Shown piece by piece: positions 9,545 to 17,655 of a stretch of DNA of 64,000 nucleotides. Numbering within the stretch: position 1 is the stretch's first letter; each line of letters begins with the position of its first letter. The stretch is from Rhodocyclus gracilis (lineage in GTDB: Bacteria; Pseudomonadota; Gammaproteobacteria; Burkholderiales; Rhodocyclaceae), in NCBI RefSeq assembly GCF_009617575.1, contig NZ_WIXJ01000002.1, positions 186,001-250,000 of the forward strand, in the 5' to 3' direction. The notes beneath the pieces were generated by a model, which worked only from the letters and a program-made list of their open reading frames with translations, searched no databases and was not told the origin of the DNA. Position numbers and translations under genes: made by a program.

Positions 9545-9594
9545 TTGACAGCTTTGGAAGGCGTCCGGACAATAAGCCATACCCTAGAGTATGG
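9545..9594 (+). promoter_or_regulatory. Candidate promoter and operator between etfB and a TetR gene
   Basis: TTGACA (9545-9550) is followed after 17 bases by GACAAT (9568-9573). Directly downstream is the imperfect 18-bp palindrome CCATACCCTAGAGTATGG (9577-9594), with one mismatched pair. The position, just past the -10, suits a repressor site for the TetR protein encoded at 9745. The promoter and operator roles are inferred. Confidence 0.5.
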
Positions 9595-9744
9595 AAGCGG
9601 CTACGCTACCGTACGCGCAAGGCGGCTGTCAAGGCGATTAAAACGCTCGTTTGACGTACAACTTGCCCCTGTCCTGTGCCAATCACCATGTCACAGGAGC
9701 GCATCGCGCGCCGGATGCTTCACCCGATTGGAGAACGCTGCTGT

Positions 9745-10320
9745 ATGGATGTGCAACACGACAAGCCACGCCAACCCCTCGAACGACAGAACTGGATCGA
9801 CGCCGCCTTCGACGTCCTCGCCGATCAGGGGATCGACGGTCTGCGCGTCGAAACGCTCGCCAAGCGCTGCGGCGTCACCAAAGGCAGCTTTTACTGGCAT
9901 TTCAAGGATCGTCAGGATCTTTGCGCGGCGATTCTGGATGACTGGAAAGACGGTCGCATTCGCGACATCAACCGGCAGACGGCCAGCGATCCCGGCCACG
10001 AGCGCGAGCAGTTACAACGCGTCATCGAGGTCTACAGCGCCGCCCGCAACCGCAAGGGCGTCTGGATCGAACTCGCTGTGCGTGACTGGGCGCGGCGCGA
10101 TGAGGGCGCCGCGCGCATTGTCGAAGAGGTCGACGCCTGGCGCCTCGAATGCACGCGCAAGCTCTTCGTCAATTGCGGCTATTCGGACGATGAGGCGAGG
10201 AGCCGCAGCCTGCTGCTGTACGCCTACGTGTTTGGCCAGAGCCTGATGGCCTACGACCGACAGGACCCGAAGAACAGCGACTTCAAACTCTGGATCGCCG
10301 ACCGCATTCTCCGCAACTGA
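9745..10320 (+). CDS. TetR/AcrR-family transcriptional regulator, divergent from etfBA
   Basis: One-domain repressor of about 191 residues. The N-terminal TetR DNA-binding domain reads WIDAAFDVLADQGIDGLRVE followed by LAKRCGVTKGSFYWHFKDRQ, a textbook helix-turn-helix. The C-terminal ligand domain is not assignable to a named subfamily. ATG 9745 begins just before the HTH; an alternative ATG at 9676 would add 23 unlikely residues. It lies divergent to etfBA with a palindrome in the shared region, so control of etf genes by an acyl-CoA or fatty-acid signal is plausible but unproven. Confidence 0.85.
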   Translation: MDVQHDKPRQPLERQNWIDAAFDVLADQGIDGLRVETLAKRCGVTKGSFYWHFKDRQDLCAAILDDWKDGRIRDINRQTASDPGHEREQLQRVIEVYSAARNRKGVWIELAVRDWARRDEGAARIVEEVDAWRLECTRKLFVNCGYSDDEARSRSLLLYAYVFGQSLMAYDRQDPKNSDFKLWIADRILRN

Positions 10321-10370
10321 CCGAACGATTCGCTAAGGCTCTTGATCTGGACCGAACGGTTCAGTATCAT
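10318..10370 (+). promoter_or_regulatory. Promoter with two TetR-type operators ahead of the nemR-like gene
   Basis: TTGATC (10342-10347), a 17-base spacer and TATCAT (10365-10370) form a good sigma-70 promoter. The spacer holds the inverted repeat GGACCG-AA-CGGTTC (10349-10362). A second, weaker copy TGACCG-AA-CGATTC lies at 10318-10331, exactly 31 bases upstream, so on the same helix face. A third copy, with perfect half-sites, lies at 11040. This arrangement indicates repression by the TetR protein encoded at 10400. Confidence 0.7.
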
Positions 10371-10399
10371 TCGCCGCACTCTCTGCGAACTCCTTCCTC

Positions 10400-11005
10400 A
10401 TGCCGCGCTGCCGCGAATTTGACATCAACGAAGCTCTCGATCAGGCGCTCAACGCGTTCTGGCTGAAGGGCTACGCGTCGACCTCGCTGTGCGATCTGCT
10501 CACCGCCATGGGCCTGAGCAAGAGCAGTTTCTACGAGTGTTTCGGCAGCAAGCGTGCGGTCTTACTGGCGGCGCTGGCGCGCTACAGCCAACGCGAACTC
10601 GCCGAGTCGCGCTGCCATTTCGCCGCCGCGCGCCCTGTTCCGGCCCTGATTGCCGACTGGATGAATCAATCGCTCCTGCCCAACACCTGCCGCCCCGGCG
10701 AGCGTTGCGGCTGTCTGGTGCTCAATCTCGCCATTGAACTGGCGCCGCACGACCCGGAAATCGAAACCGCCGTGCGGCAGCACATCGATGCCTTGAACGA
10801 CTGTCTCGCCAGCGTCATCGCCCGCGGCAGAGCGGAAGGCAGCCTGTCGGGCAAGCTCGATCCACCGCGCGCCGCCGACGCGCTACTCAACGTCCTCACC
10901 GGCACGCATGTCCTCGCCAAAGGCGGCGTCGAGCGCGAACGGCTGCAGTGGGTTATCGACGACCACCTCGCCAAGCTCTTCGCAGACGTCGCCGTGTCAC
11001 ATTGA
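10400..11005 (+). CDS. TetR-family repressor of the old yellow enzyme operon
   Basis: Regulator of 201 residues. The HTH lies at about 10-55 (FDINEALDQALNAFWLKGYA, then LLTAMGLSKSSFYECFGSKR). The C-terminal half matches the TetR_C_11/16 type found in electrophile-sensing regulators. Five cysteines are present, including one pair in NTCRPGERCGCLVL near residue 110, compatible with thiol-based sensing as in NemR, although orthology to NemR is not shown. It is the first gene of an operon with an old yellow enzyme (67 bases downstream) and an iron alcohol dehydrogenase. Matching operators before it and before the reductase suggest autoregulation. Confidence 0.85.
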   Translation: MPRCREFDINEALDQALNAFWLKGYASTSLCDLLTAMGLSKSSFYECFGSKRAVLLAALARYSQRELAESRCHFAAARPVPALIADWMNQSLLPNTCRPGERCGCLVLNLAIELAPHDPEIETAVRQHIDALNDCLASVIARGRAEGSLSGKLDPPRAADALLNVLTGTHVLAKGGVERERLQWVIDDHLAKLFADVAVSH

Positions 11006-11039
11006 GACGAACACTCATCCGCATTTTTTTCAACGTTCA

Positions 11040-11053
11040 GGACCGTCCGGTCC
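11040..11053 (+). promoter_or_regulatory. Perfect TetR-type operator before the old yellow enzyme gene
   Basis: GGACCG-TC-CGGTCC is an inverted repeat with perfect 6-bp half-sites and a 2-bp spacer. The same half-site occurs at 10349 and, degenerate, at 10318. It sits 20 bases upstream of the ATG at 11073, between the regulator and its target. Confidence 0.7.
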
Positions 11054-11072
11054 AGTCACCCAGGAGAATACG

Positions 11073-12185
11073 ATGACCGCCGCTCACAGTTCCGCTACGC
11101 CGCCCGACCTTTTCGCACCTTTCGCCTCGCACGGCCTCACGTTCAGCAACCGCATCGTCATGGCACCGCTGACGCGCTCACGGGCGCTGGCCGGCGACAT
11201 TCCCGGTCCGCTGACGGTCGAGTACTACCGGCAGCGCGCCAGCGCCGGGCTGATCATCAGCGAAGCCTCGCAAATCTCGCCACAGGGCAAGGGCTACATC
11301 CAGACACCGGGCATCTACAGCGCCGAGCAGATCGCCGGCTGGCGCCGTGTGACCGACGCCGTGCATGCCGCTGGCGGCAAGATTTTCATCCAGCTCTGGC
11401 ACGTCGGACGTATCTCGCACCCCGACCTGCAACCCGGCGGCGCGCTGCCGGTTGCGCCCTCGGCGATCCAGCCGGAAGGCAGCGCATTTACCGCCAAAGG
11501 CATGCAACCGCTGGTGACGCCGCGCGCACTTGAGGTTGGCGAACTACCCGGCATCGTCGCCGACTACCGTCGCGCCGCCGAGAACGCGAAGGCCGCCGGC
11601 TTCGACGGCGTGGAAATCCACGGCGCGAACGGCTACCTGCTGGATCAGTTCCTGCGCGACAAATCGAACCATCGTCAGGACGCCTACGGCGGCAGCATCG
11701 AAAACCGTGCCCGTCTGCTGCTCGACGTCACCGACGCCGTTCTCGGCGTCTGGGCTCCCGAACACATCGCCGTGCGCCTGTCGCCGCTGTCGACCGTCAA
11801 TGACATCGACGACAGCGATCCGGTGCCGCTCTTTACCTACGTGACGCAGCAGTTGTCGGCTCGCCGTATCGGTTTTCTGCACGTCATCGAAGGAATCACC
11901 GGTGGCGCACGTGACCCCGGACGCGGCATCGCACCCGACTTCCTGCGCGCGCACTTCGCCGGCACCTACATCGCCAACAACGGCTACACCCGCGATACGG
12001 CCATTACCGCCCTCAAGGAAGGTCATGCCGATATGATTGCCTTTGGCCGCCCCTTCATCGCCAACCCCGATCTCGTCGCCCGCCTGCGCGCCAACGCCGC
12101 ACTGAACGAACTCAACCCGGCCACGCTCTACGGCGGTGACGAACACGGCTATACCGATTACCCTTCTCTCGACCAACACGCCTAG
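11073..12185 (+). CDS. Old yellow enzyme-family alkene reductase (NemA-like)
   Basis: FMN-dependent NAD(P)H oxidoreductase of 370 residues that reduces activated C=C bonds (enals, enones, maleimides) and often nitro compounds. The TIM barrel begins LFAPFASHGLTFSNRIVMAP. It contains the substrate-binding HGANGYLLDQFLRD segment with its His/Asn pair, followed by NHRQDAYGGSIENRARLLLD, and the phosphate-binding end MIAFGRPFIANPDL. The ATG at 11073 follows CAGGAGAA and directly follows the operator. It lies between a TetR repressor and an alcohol dehydrogenase, which together suggest detoxification of unsaturated aldehydes: reduce the alkene, then the carbonyl. Confidence 0.93.
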   Translation: MTAAHSSATPPDLFAPFASHGLTFSNRIVMAPLTRSRALAGDIPGPLTVEYYRQRASAGLIISEASQISPQGKGYIQTPGIYSAEQIAGWRRVTDAVHAAGGKIFIQLWHVGRISHPDLQPGGALPVAPSAIQPEGSAFTAKGMQPLVTPRALEVGELPGIVADYRRAAENAKAAGFDGVEIHGANGYLLDQFLRDKSNHRQDAYGGSIENRARLLLDVTDAVLGVWAPEHIAVRLSPLSTVNDIDDSDPVPLFTYVTQQLSARRIGFLHVIEGITGGARDPGRGIAPDFLRAHFAGTYIANNGYTRDTAITALKEGHADMIAFGRPFIANPDLVARLRANAALNELNPATLYGGDEHGYTDYPSLDQHA

Positions 12186-12192
12186 GACCCCC

Positions 12193-13347
12193 ATGCAAAA
12201 CTTCACCTACCAAAACCCGACACGCATCCTCTTTGGACAGGGCCGCATCGCCGATATCGGCGGTCAGATTCCCGCTGGCGCGCGCGTCCTCATCACCTAC
12301 GGCGGCGGCAGCGTCGTCAAGACCGGCACCCTGGCCGAAGTCAAACACGCGCTGACCGGTGTGACGGTCTTCGAATTCGGCGGCATCGAGGCCAATCCGA
12401 CCTACGAAACGCTGCTACAGGCCGTCGAACTGGCGCGTCGCGAAAAGATCGACTTCCTGCTCGCCGTCGGTGGCGGCTCGGTCATTGACGGCACCAAGTT
12501 CATCGCCGCCGCCATCCCCTTCGCTGGCGATCCCTGGGACATTCTCGCCAAGCGCGCGCCGATCACCAGCGCCGTGCCGTTCGGCAGCGTGCTGACGCTG
12601 CCGGCTACCGGCTCGGAGATGAACGACGGCGCCGTCATCACCAAGAAGGCGACGCAGGACAAGCTCGCCTTCTCCAACCCGCGCCTCTTCCCGCAGTTCT
12701 CGGTACTCGATCCGGCAAAGACGCTGACGCTGCCCCCGCGCCAGGTCGCCAACGGCGTCGTCGATGCCTTCGTGCACATCGTCGAGCAATACCTCACCTA
12801 CCCGGTCGAGGCCCGCGTTCAGGACCGCTTTGCCGAAGGCCTGCTGCTGACGCTCATCGAAGAAGGCCCGCGCGCGCTCAGCGAACCCGACAATCTCGAC
12901 GTGCGCGCCAACATCATGTGGACCGCGACGCTGGCACTGAACGGCCTGATCGGCGCCGGCGTGCCGCAAGACTGGTCGACGCACATGCTCGGCCACGAGA
13001 TCACGGCGCTGCACGGCGTCGATCACGCGCAAACGCTCGCCATCGTTCTTCCCGCCATGCTGCACGTGCGGCGAGAAGAAAAGCACGCCAAGCTCGTCCA
13101 GTACGCCGCACGCGTCTGGGGCCTGCATGACGGCGACGAAAACGCCCGCATCGATGCGGCCATCGAGCGCACGCGCGAGTTCTTCGAGTCGCTGTCGGTT
13201 CCCACCCGCCTCTCGGCCTACGGCATCGGCGCTGACGCCATTCCGGCGCTCGTCGCCCAGCTCGAACGCCACGGCATGAAGCGCCTTGGCGAACGCCGCA
13301 GCCTCGATCTGGCAGCATCGCAGCGCGTCTATGAGCTCGCGGCGTAA
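12193..13347 (+). CDS. Iron-containing alcohol dehydrogenase (YqhD/BDH-like)
   Basis: Group III alcohol dehydrogenase of 384 residues, most like NADPH-dependent aldehyde reductases of the YqhD/butanol dehydrogenase group. It starts MQNFTYQNPTRILFGQGRI. The nucleotide-binding GGGSVIDGTKFIAAA, the ATGSEMN segment and the metal ligands (Asp/His in VDAFVHIVEQYL, then HMLGHEITALHGVDHAQTLA) are all present. The start lies 7 bases after the reductase stop. A second, diverged homologue is at 38913 in the aldo/keto reductase cluster. Aldehyde reduction to alcohols is the likely role; metal and cofactor are family inference. Confidence 0.92.
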   Translation: MQNFTYQNPTRILFGQGRIADIGGQIPAGARVLITYGGGSVVKTGTLAEVKHALTGVTVFEFGGIEANPTYETLLQAVELARREKIDFLLAVGGGSVIDGTKFIAAAIPFAGDPWDILAKRAPITSAVPFGSVLTLPATGSEMNDGAVITKKATQDKLAFSNPRLFPQFSVLDPAKTLTLPPRQVANGVVDAFVHIVEQYLTYPVEARVQDRFAEGLLLTLIEEGPRALSEPDNLDVRANIMWTATLALNGLIGAGVPQDWSTHMLGHEITALHGVDHAQTLAIVLPAMLHVRREEKHAKLVQYAARVWGLHDGDENARIDAAIERTREFFESLSVPTRLSAYGIGADAIPALVAQLERHGMKRLGERRSLDLAASQRVYELAA

Positions 13348-13377
13348 GCCCGAGCGCGCTGTCTACGCCCGCTGACA

Positions 13378-13420
13378 CCGGGAAGTCGTTCACGGCCCAT
13401 CCGTTCGGACGACTTCCCGG
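13378..13420 (+). terminator. Perfect 12-bp inverted repeat ending the reductase operon
   Basis: CCGGGAAGTCGT (13378-13389) pairs exactly with ACGACTTCCCGG (13409-13420) around a 19-base loop. No T-run follows, so it is either a Rho-assisted terminator or an RNA stability element. It lies between the alcohol dehydrogenase and pgm. Confidence 0.55.
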
Positions 13421-13443
13421 CGTCGCATGAGATGCGTAAAGTG

Positions 13444-13484
13444 CCGGGAATCGGGCATTTCAATGCCCCGCCATTCCCCGGAGA
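13444..13484 (+). promoter_or_regulatory. Leader hairpin overlapping the pgm ribosome binding site
   Basis: GGGAAT (13446-13451) pairs with ATTCCC (13473-13478), and inside it GGGCAT (13453-13458) pairs with ATGCCC (13463-13468) around a TTCA loop. The outer CC/GG pairs (with one bulge) take up the first two G of the Shine-Dalgarno GGAGA at 13480-13484, just before the ATG at 13491. It could modulate pgm translation. Confidence 0.45.
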
Positions 13485-13490
13485 TTACGC

Positions 13491-15128
13491 ATGCTTCACC
13501 CGCTTGCCGGCCAGCCAGCGCCTGCTTCGTACCTGTGTGACGTTCCCGCCCTGCTGGCGGCTTACCAGCGCCTCCCCGATATTAGTCAGGCCGCGCAACG
13601 CGTCGCCTTTGGCACCAGTGGCCACCGTGGCAGTGCACTGAACGGCAGCTTCAACGAAGCACACATCCTCGCCATCGCGCAGGCAATTGCCGACTACCGC
13701 GCCCAGGCCAACATTCGCGGACCGCTGTTTCTCGGCAAAGACACGCACGCCCTGTCGGGCCCGGCGCAGGAAAGCGCGCTGTCGGTGCTCGCCGCCAACG
13801 GCGTCGAGGTCTACCTGCAACAGGACGACGGCTTCACGCCAACGCCGGTCATCTCGCACGCCATTCTGCTAGCCAACCGCAACGCCACGGCCGCTCGCGC
13901 CGACGGCATCGTCATCACCCCCTCGCACAATCCGCCCGGCGACGGCGGCATCAAATACAACCCGCCGCACGGCGGCCCGGCGGATACCGACATCACCGGC
14001 TGGATCGAACGGCGCGCCAACGCCTTGCTGGCCGACGCCAACCGCGACGTCAAACGTCTGCCCTACCCGGCCGCACTCACCGCCGCGACAACGCACGCCA
14101 TCGACCTGATGACGCCCTACATCGACGACCTCGGCGCCGTCATCGACATGGAGGCGATCCGCCGCGCGGGGCTGCGCATCGGCGTCGACCCGATGGGTGG
14201 TGCGGCAGTGGCCTACTGGGCGCCGATTGCCGCCCGCTACGGCCTCGACATCACGGTGGTCAATCCCAAGGTCGATCCCGCCTTCGGCTTCATGACGCTC
14301 GACCATGACGGCAAGATCCGCATGGATTGCTCCAGTCCTTACGCCATGGCGAGTCTTGTCGCGCTCAAGGATCGCTTCGACATCGCCTGGGGCAACGACG
14401 CCGACGTCGACCGACACGGCATCGTCACGCCCTCGCAGGGGCTGATGAACCCGAACCACTTCCTGGCCGTCGCCATCCGCTATTTGCTCGAACATCGGCC
14501 GGCCTGGCCGCGCTCCGCCGCCATCGGCAAGACGCTGGTGTCGAGCAGCCTGATCGATCGCATCGTGAATGATCTGGAGCGCACGCTGTTTGAAGTGCCC
14601 GTCGGCTTCAAATGGTTCTCGGCCGGGCTTCTCGACGGAGCGCTGTGTTTCGGCGGCGAAGAAAGCGCCGGCGCCAGCTTCCTGCGCCGCGACGGCAGCG
14701 CGTGGACGACCGACAAGGACGGCATTCTCCTCGGACTGCTGGCCGCTGAAATCACCGCCGTCACGGGACGCGATCCCGGCATGCACTACCGCGAACTCGC
14801 GCAACGCTACGGCACGCCGTACTACCAGCGCATCGACGCGCCAGCGAGCCCGGCGCAGAAGGCCGCCTTCAAACAGCTCACCGCCGAACGCGTCACCGCG
14901 ACGACGCTGGCGGGCGACACCATCCTTGCGCGCCTCACCCACGCCCCCGGCAACGGTGCCGCCATCGGCGGGCTGAAGGTGACGACGGCCAACGGCTGGT
15001 TCGCTGCCCGTCCGTCAGGCACGGAAGATATCTACAAACTCTACGCCGAGAGCTTCAAAAGCCCAGAGCACCTGCAACAGGTGATCGCCGAAGCGCAAAG
15101 CATCGTCAACGCCGCGCTGGCGGACTGA
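13491..15128 (+). CDS. pgm: Phosphoglucomutase (alpha-D-glucose phosphate-specific)
   Basis: Cytoplasmic enzyme of 545 residues that interconverts glucose 1-phosphate and glucose 6-phosphate, linking glycogen and nucleotide-sugar synthesis to glycolysis. Length matches E. coli Pgm (546). The active-site serine lies in [17 protein letters not shown] (around residue 145), the metal-binding loop is [11 protein letters not shown], the sugar-binding loop is [16 protein letters not shown], and the phosphate-binding loop near the end is [16 protein letters not shown]. It is transcribed alone behind a structured leader. It converges on the hemerythrin-DUF2249 cluster, whose last gene ends 45 bases away. 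Confidence 0.95.
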   Translation: MLHPLAGQPAPASYLCDVPALLAAYQRLPDISQAAQRVAFGTSGHRGSALNGSFNEAHILAIAQAIADYRAQANIRGPLFLGKDTHALSGPAQESALSVLAANGVEVYLQQDDGFTPTPVISHAILLANRNATAARADGIVITPSHNPPGDGGIKYNPPHGGPADTDITGWIERRANALLADANRDVKRLPYPAALTAATTHAIDLMTPYIDDLGAVIDMEAIRRAGLRIGVDPMGGAAVAYWAPIAARYGLDITVVNPKVDPAFGFMTLDHDGKIRMDCSSPYAMASLVALKDRFDIAWGNDADVDRHGIVTPSQGLMNPNHFLAVAIRYLLEHRPAWPRSAAIGKTLVSSSLIDRIVNDLERTLFEVPVGFKWFSAGLLDGALCFGGEESAGASFLRRDGSAWTTDKDGILLGLLAAEITAVTGRDPGMHYRELAQRYGTPYYQRIDAPASPAQKAAFKQLTAERVTATTLAGDTILARLTHAPGNGAAIGGLKVTTANGWFAARPSGTEDIYKLYAESFKSPEHLQQVIAEAQSIVNAALAD

Positions 15129-15172
15129 GCCAGCGGCGACGCATCCGTCGGGCCATTCGCCCCATTCGCCCC

Positions 15173-16540
15173 TCAGACGGCGACGCTCTGCCCCGCTACG
15201 GGCGGTGTCGCCGGCTCCGGGCCGAGAGGCTCCTGCCGCAAATACGCCCGATACACGCAGGCGGCGCGCAACAGGTTCGCCAGCAACAAACCCTGCGCCA
15301 AGGCGAACACTGCACCGCAGATCCGCGCGAACACCTCCGGCCAGACGCTCGCGAGTACCAGCAGTAAACACGCGGCGAAATGGCAACGCGCCTGCCGCAG
15401 CATCGCCGGCTCGCCCAACACCTGCCGCATGTTCGGCGCCGGCCCGCGCCTTGCCGCGTTGCGCGCGTGCAGCCAGACGAGAAACGGCACGATCTTGTAG
15501 AGCATTCCCGTCATCGCGCTGAGAAAACCGCCGACGATGATCAGCCCACCGAAAAGCACGGCGCCTCCCTGTCCCGCCAGCCAATCCGCCGCCGGCACCT
15601 TCAGCACGTCCAGCGGCGGCAGCCACATCAGCGCCTGCCGCAGCAGCCATAGCGCGCAGGCGAGGAGCGCGCACAGCATGGCGACGCGCCAGCACTGCTG
15701 CGTCGCATCGAAGCGTGCGCGTTTGCTGCGCGACTGCACCCACAACGTCACCGCCGCCAGTACCGCCCCGGCGACCGCTGCCGCCACCGCAAAGACCGCT
15801 GCCGCATGACGCCAGCCCGCCAGATCGAACACCGTCCAGGCGAGCACGAAGGCGAATGCCGCCCGCGAAAACCCGCGCTCGAACCAGCGCGGATAACTCG
15901 GCGTGAGCTGAAACATCGGCACCACCACCAGGGCCACGCCGGCGAGCAGCACGCCGCCCCAGGCCACGAAACCCCAACTCAGGTGGATGTCAGCCAGCGC
16001 TGGCAACGGCAGACTCAGCGCCCCCGCCAGTCCGGCCGCCAGCAATGCGCCGAAGATGAGCGTCACCGTCAGGCCAAGCAGTGCCAGCCGCATATCGCGC
16101 ACCGTCGCGCTGGCGTTGCCCTCGTCGCGCAAGGCGACGACCGCAGCGGCAACGAAGCCAAGAATGCCCACGCTGAGCAAAGACGCTGCGGCGCCGAATG
16201 CGACCGGCGCCGACAGCCAAAAGGCCGCCACCAGCAGCACCGTCCCGGCACTGATCGCCGCGTGCACCCAGCCCGCTACGCTCAACGGCCGCTCCATCTG
16301 CGCCCCGGCGACCACCGGCAGCAGTTGGCACAAGGCGCCCAGCATCACCTGCAGCATGAAGCCGAGAGTCAGCAGATGCGTCACCGCCAACGTTGCCGGC
16401 ATCCAGCGCGAGGCGAAGAAATCGCTGCCGTGCACGACAAGCAGAACACCAGCGGCCATGGCAAAGATCGGCGCCGTCAGAAAGAAACGCATCGGCGCGG
16501 CCAGCGGCGGCGCCTGATCGAGCGAAAGTACGGTAGCCAT
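15173..16540 (-). CDS. Twelve-TM membrane protein, possibly NnrS-like, of the hemerythrin cluster
   Basis: Integral membrane protein of 455 residues with roughly twelve hydrophobic segments. Histidines occur near membrane segments (LAVTHLLTLGFMLQ, ADIHLSWGFVAWGG, FLVWLHARNA), reminiscent of NnrS and heme-copper oxidase subunit I-like proteins, but no family signature is certain by eye. The ATG at 16540 is chosen because the membrane protein begins MATVLSLDQAPPLAAPMRFF; the upstream open frame overlaps the DUF2249 gene. It is the third gene of a minus-strand unit with hemerythrin and DUF2249 proteins, a combination typical of nitric-oxide or redox-stress functions. The specific role is inferred. 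Confidence 0.65.
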   Translation of the reverse strand: MATVLSLDQAPPLAAPMRFFLTAPIFAMAAGVLLVVHGSDFFASRWMPATLAVTHLLTLGFMLQVMLGALCQLLPVVAGAQMERPLSVAGWVHAAISAGTVLLVAAFWLSAPVAFGAAASLLSVGILGFVAAAVVALRDEGNASATVRDMRLALLGLTVTLIFGALLAAGLAGALSLPLPALADIHLSWGFVAWGGVLLAGVALVVVPMFQLTPSYPRWFERGFSRAAFAFVLAWTVFDLAGWRHAAAVFAVAAAVAGAVLAAVTLWVQSRSKRARFDATQQCWRVAMLCALLACALWLLRQALMWLPPLDVLKVPAADWLAGQGGAVLFGGLIIVGGFLSAMTGMLYKIVPFLVWLHARNAARRGPAPNMRQVLGEPAMLRQARCHFAACLLLVLASVWPEVFARICGAVFALAQGLLLANLLRAACVYRAYLRQEPLGPEPATPPVAGQSVAV

Positions 16541-16542
16541 CC

Positions 16543-17031
16543 TTACCCCGCCTCGCCCATACGCCGGGCAATGAGAATCTCGAAAATCCCCGGCGCCGTC
16601 GGCGTGGTGCGCCACGCATACCCGTGTTGCGTGAGGGCGCGGTAAAGCGGACGCGGCTCGCGCGGCAGCAACAGCAGGAGCTTGCCCTCCGGCGGCAAGG
16701 CATCCAGCGCCTCGAAGGTACGCACGAATGGTTCGGGCGGCTCTAGACCACGGGCGTCGAGTACGGCATCGGCGCCCAATGCGCGCCGGCGGGAATCGAT
16801 CCAGTCGCCCCCCTCGGTCGCGCCAAGGGCTTCGACATCGCCAGCCGGCACCGCCCCGCCGCCCTCGCCCGTCGCCTGAGCCTGGGCCTGGGCCGCGGCA
16901 AAGAGGCACGCGCACTCCGCACAGACAGCGGCGAGCGCAGAAGCGCTCACGCCCTCAGACGGAGCACCGGCGGCGGCTGCGAGTCCACTGGCCGGCGCGC
17001 TCAGGCTTCCGTCTTCAACCGGCGCGGTCAC
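16543..17031 (-). CDS. DUF2249 domain protein
   Basis: A cytoplasmic protein of about 162 residues. The C-terminal ~75 residues form a DUF2249 domain (TusA-like fold): DAVLDARGLEPPEPFVRTFE, then LPPEGKLLLLLPREPRPLYR and a final GIFEILIARR. The N-terminal half is Ala-rich and low in complexity, with two nearby cysteines (CAECACLF). The start is taken as GTG 17031, whose GTGA overlaps the TGA of the hemerythrin gene, implying translational coupling. DUF2249 proteins are commonly found beside hemerythrins in denitrification or NO-response clusters. Biochemical role is unknown. Confidence 0.75.
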   Translation of the reverse strand: MTAPVEDGSLSAPASGLAAAAGAPSEGVSASALAAVCAECACLFAAAQAQAQATGEGGGAVPAGDVEALGATEGGDWIDSRRRALGADAVLDARGLEPPEPFVRTFEALDALPPEGKLLLLLPREPRPLYRALTQHGYAWRTTPTAPGIFEILIARRMGEAG

Positions 17032-17519
17032 GCGGCGGCCTCTGAAGAACTGATCTCTGCGGCATTGACAGGCGAGGCACCGATAATTGACTCGCGCAAC
17101 GCGCCGACGAGCGTCTCGCCGCCCACGCCGAGTTGGCGGTCGCACATCGGGTAGAGAATGCTCTCTTCCTTGACGTTGTGCTGCTGCATCAGGATGAGCA
17201 GCGTTTCCGCATCGCCAAGATAGTCGTCGCTGTTCCCTGCGGCCAGAGCGGCAGCAGCGCTGGCAAGCAGATCGCGCATCTGGCGGTGCTCACCGCGCAT
17301 GACGGCGGTCGGCCCCTCGCACATACCGGTTGCCGCCTCAAACGCCGGGAAAAGCAGCGACTCTTCCGCCGCGAAGTGGGCGAGGATCGCCTCGTTGAAA
17401 GCGGAGAAAGCGGCGGCCGCGCGTGCCTTGTCCTCATCCGCCAGGGCCGCCTCGACGGCGGCAAACAGGGCATCGCAATGGCGATGATCGCCAGTCAGAA
17501 AGTCCCGAATCTGTGTCAT
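17028..17519 (-). CDS. Hemerythrin domain protein
   Basis: Four-helix non-haem di-iron protein of 163 residues. Candidate metal ligands occur in the HHE pattern: His in DFLTGDHRHCD near residue 11, His and Glu in LAHFAAEESLLFP near 50, His in MRGEHRQMRD near 77, and His and Glu in QQHNVKEESILYP near 113. Single-domain hemerythrins of this kind bind O2 or NO, or help iron-sulphur repair (YtfE/DnrN-like). It is first in the unit with DUF2249 and the 12-TM protein. The ATG is preceded by GAGGAGCGGT. I cannot separate O2-sensing from NO-related roles on sequence alone. Confidence 0.88.
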   Translation of the reverse strand: MTQIRDFLTGDHRHCDALFAAVEAALADEDKARAAAAFSAFNEAILAHFAAEESLLFPAFEAATGMCEGPTAVMRGEHRQMRDLLASAAAALAAGNSDDYLGDAETLLILMQQHNVKEESILYPMCDRQLGVGGETLVGALRESIIGASPVNAAEISSSEAAA

Positions 17520-17597
17520 GACCGCTCCTCAGAAAATGAGCGGTCATTGTCCTCAGGCCACGCGTGTCGCGACTTTGAGCCGAATCAAGAAATTCGG

Positions 17598-17627
17598 GAT
17601 TGCCGGCAGGAGGCCCCGCCGGCAATC
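17598..17627 (-). terminator. Hairpin downstream of the Bax-inhibitor family gene
   Basis: GATTGCCGGC (17598-17607) and GCCGGCAATC (17618-17627) form a perfect 10-bp stem with a 10-base loop, 28 bases after the stop of the minus-strand gene at 17656. Only a weak T-rich tract follows (AATTTCTT), so terminator strength is uncertain. Confidence 0.5.
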
Positions 17628-17655
17628 GGCGCCACACAAGGCACTACAGGCAGCA

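Noticed and set aside
13391-13410. A further CCGAACGG-like operator core within the loop of the 13378-13420 hairpin
   Set aside because: Only the 8-base core is shared (reverse strand CCGAACGG); the flanking half-site bases do not match the GGACCG-NN-CGGTYC sites and the same core also occurs by chance near 50852.
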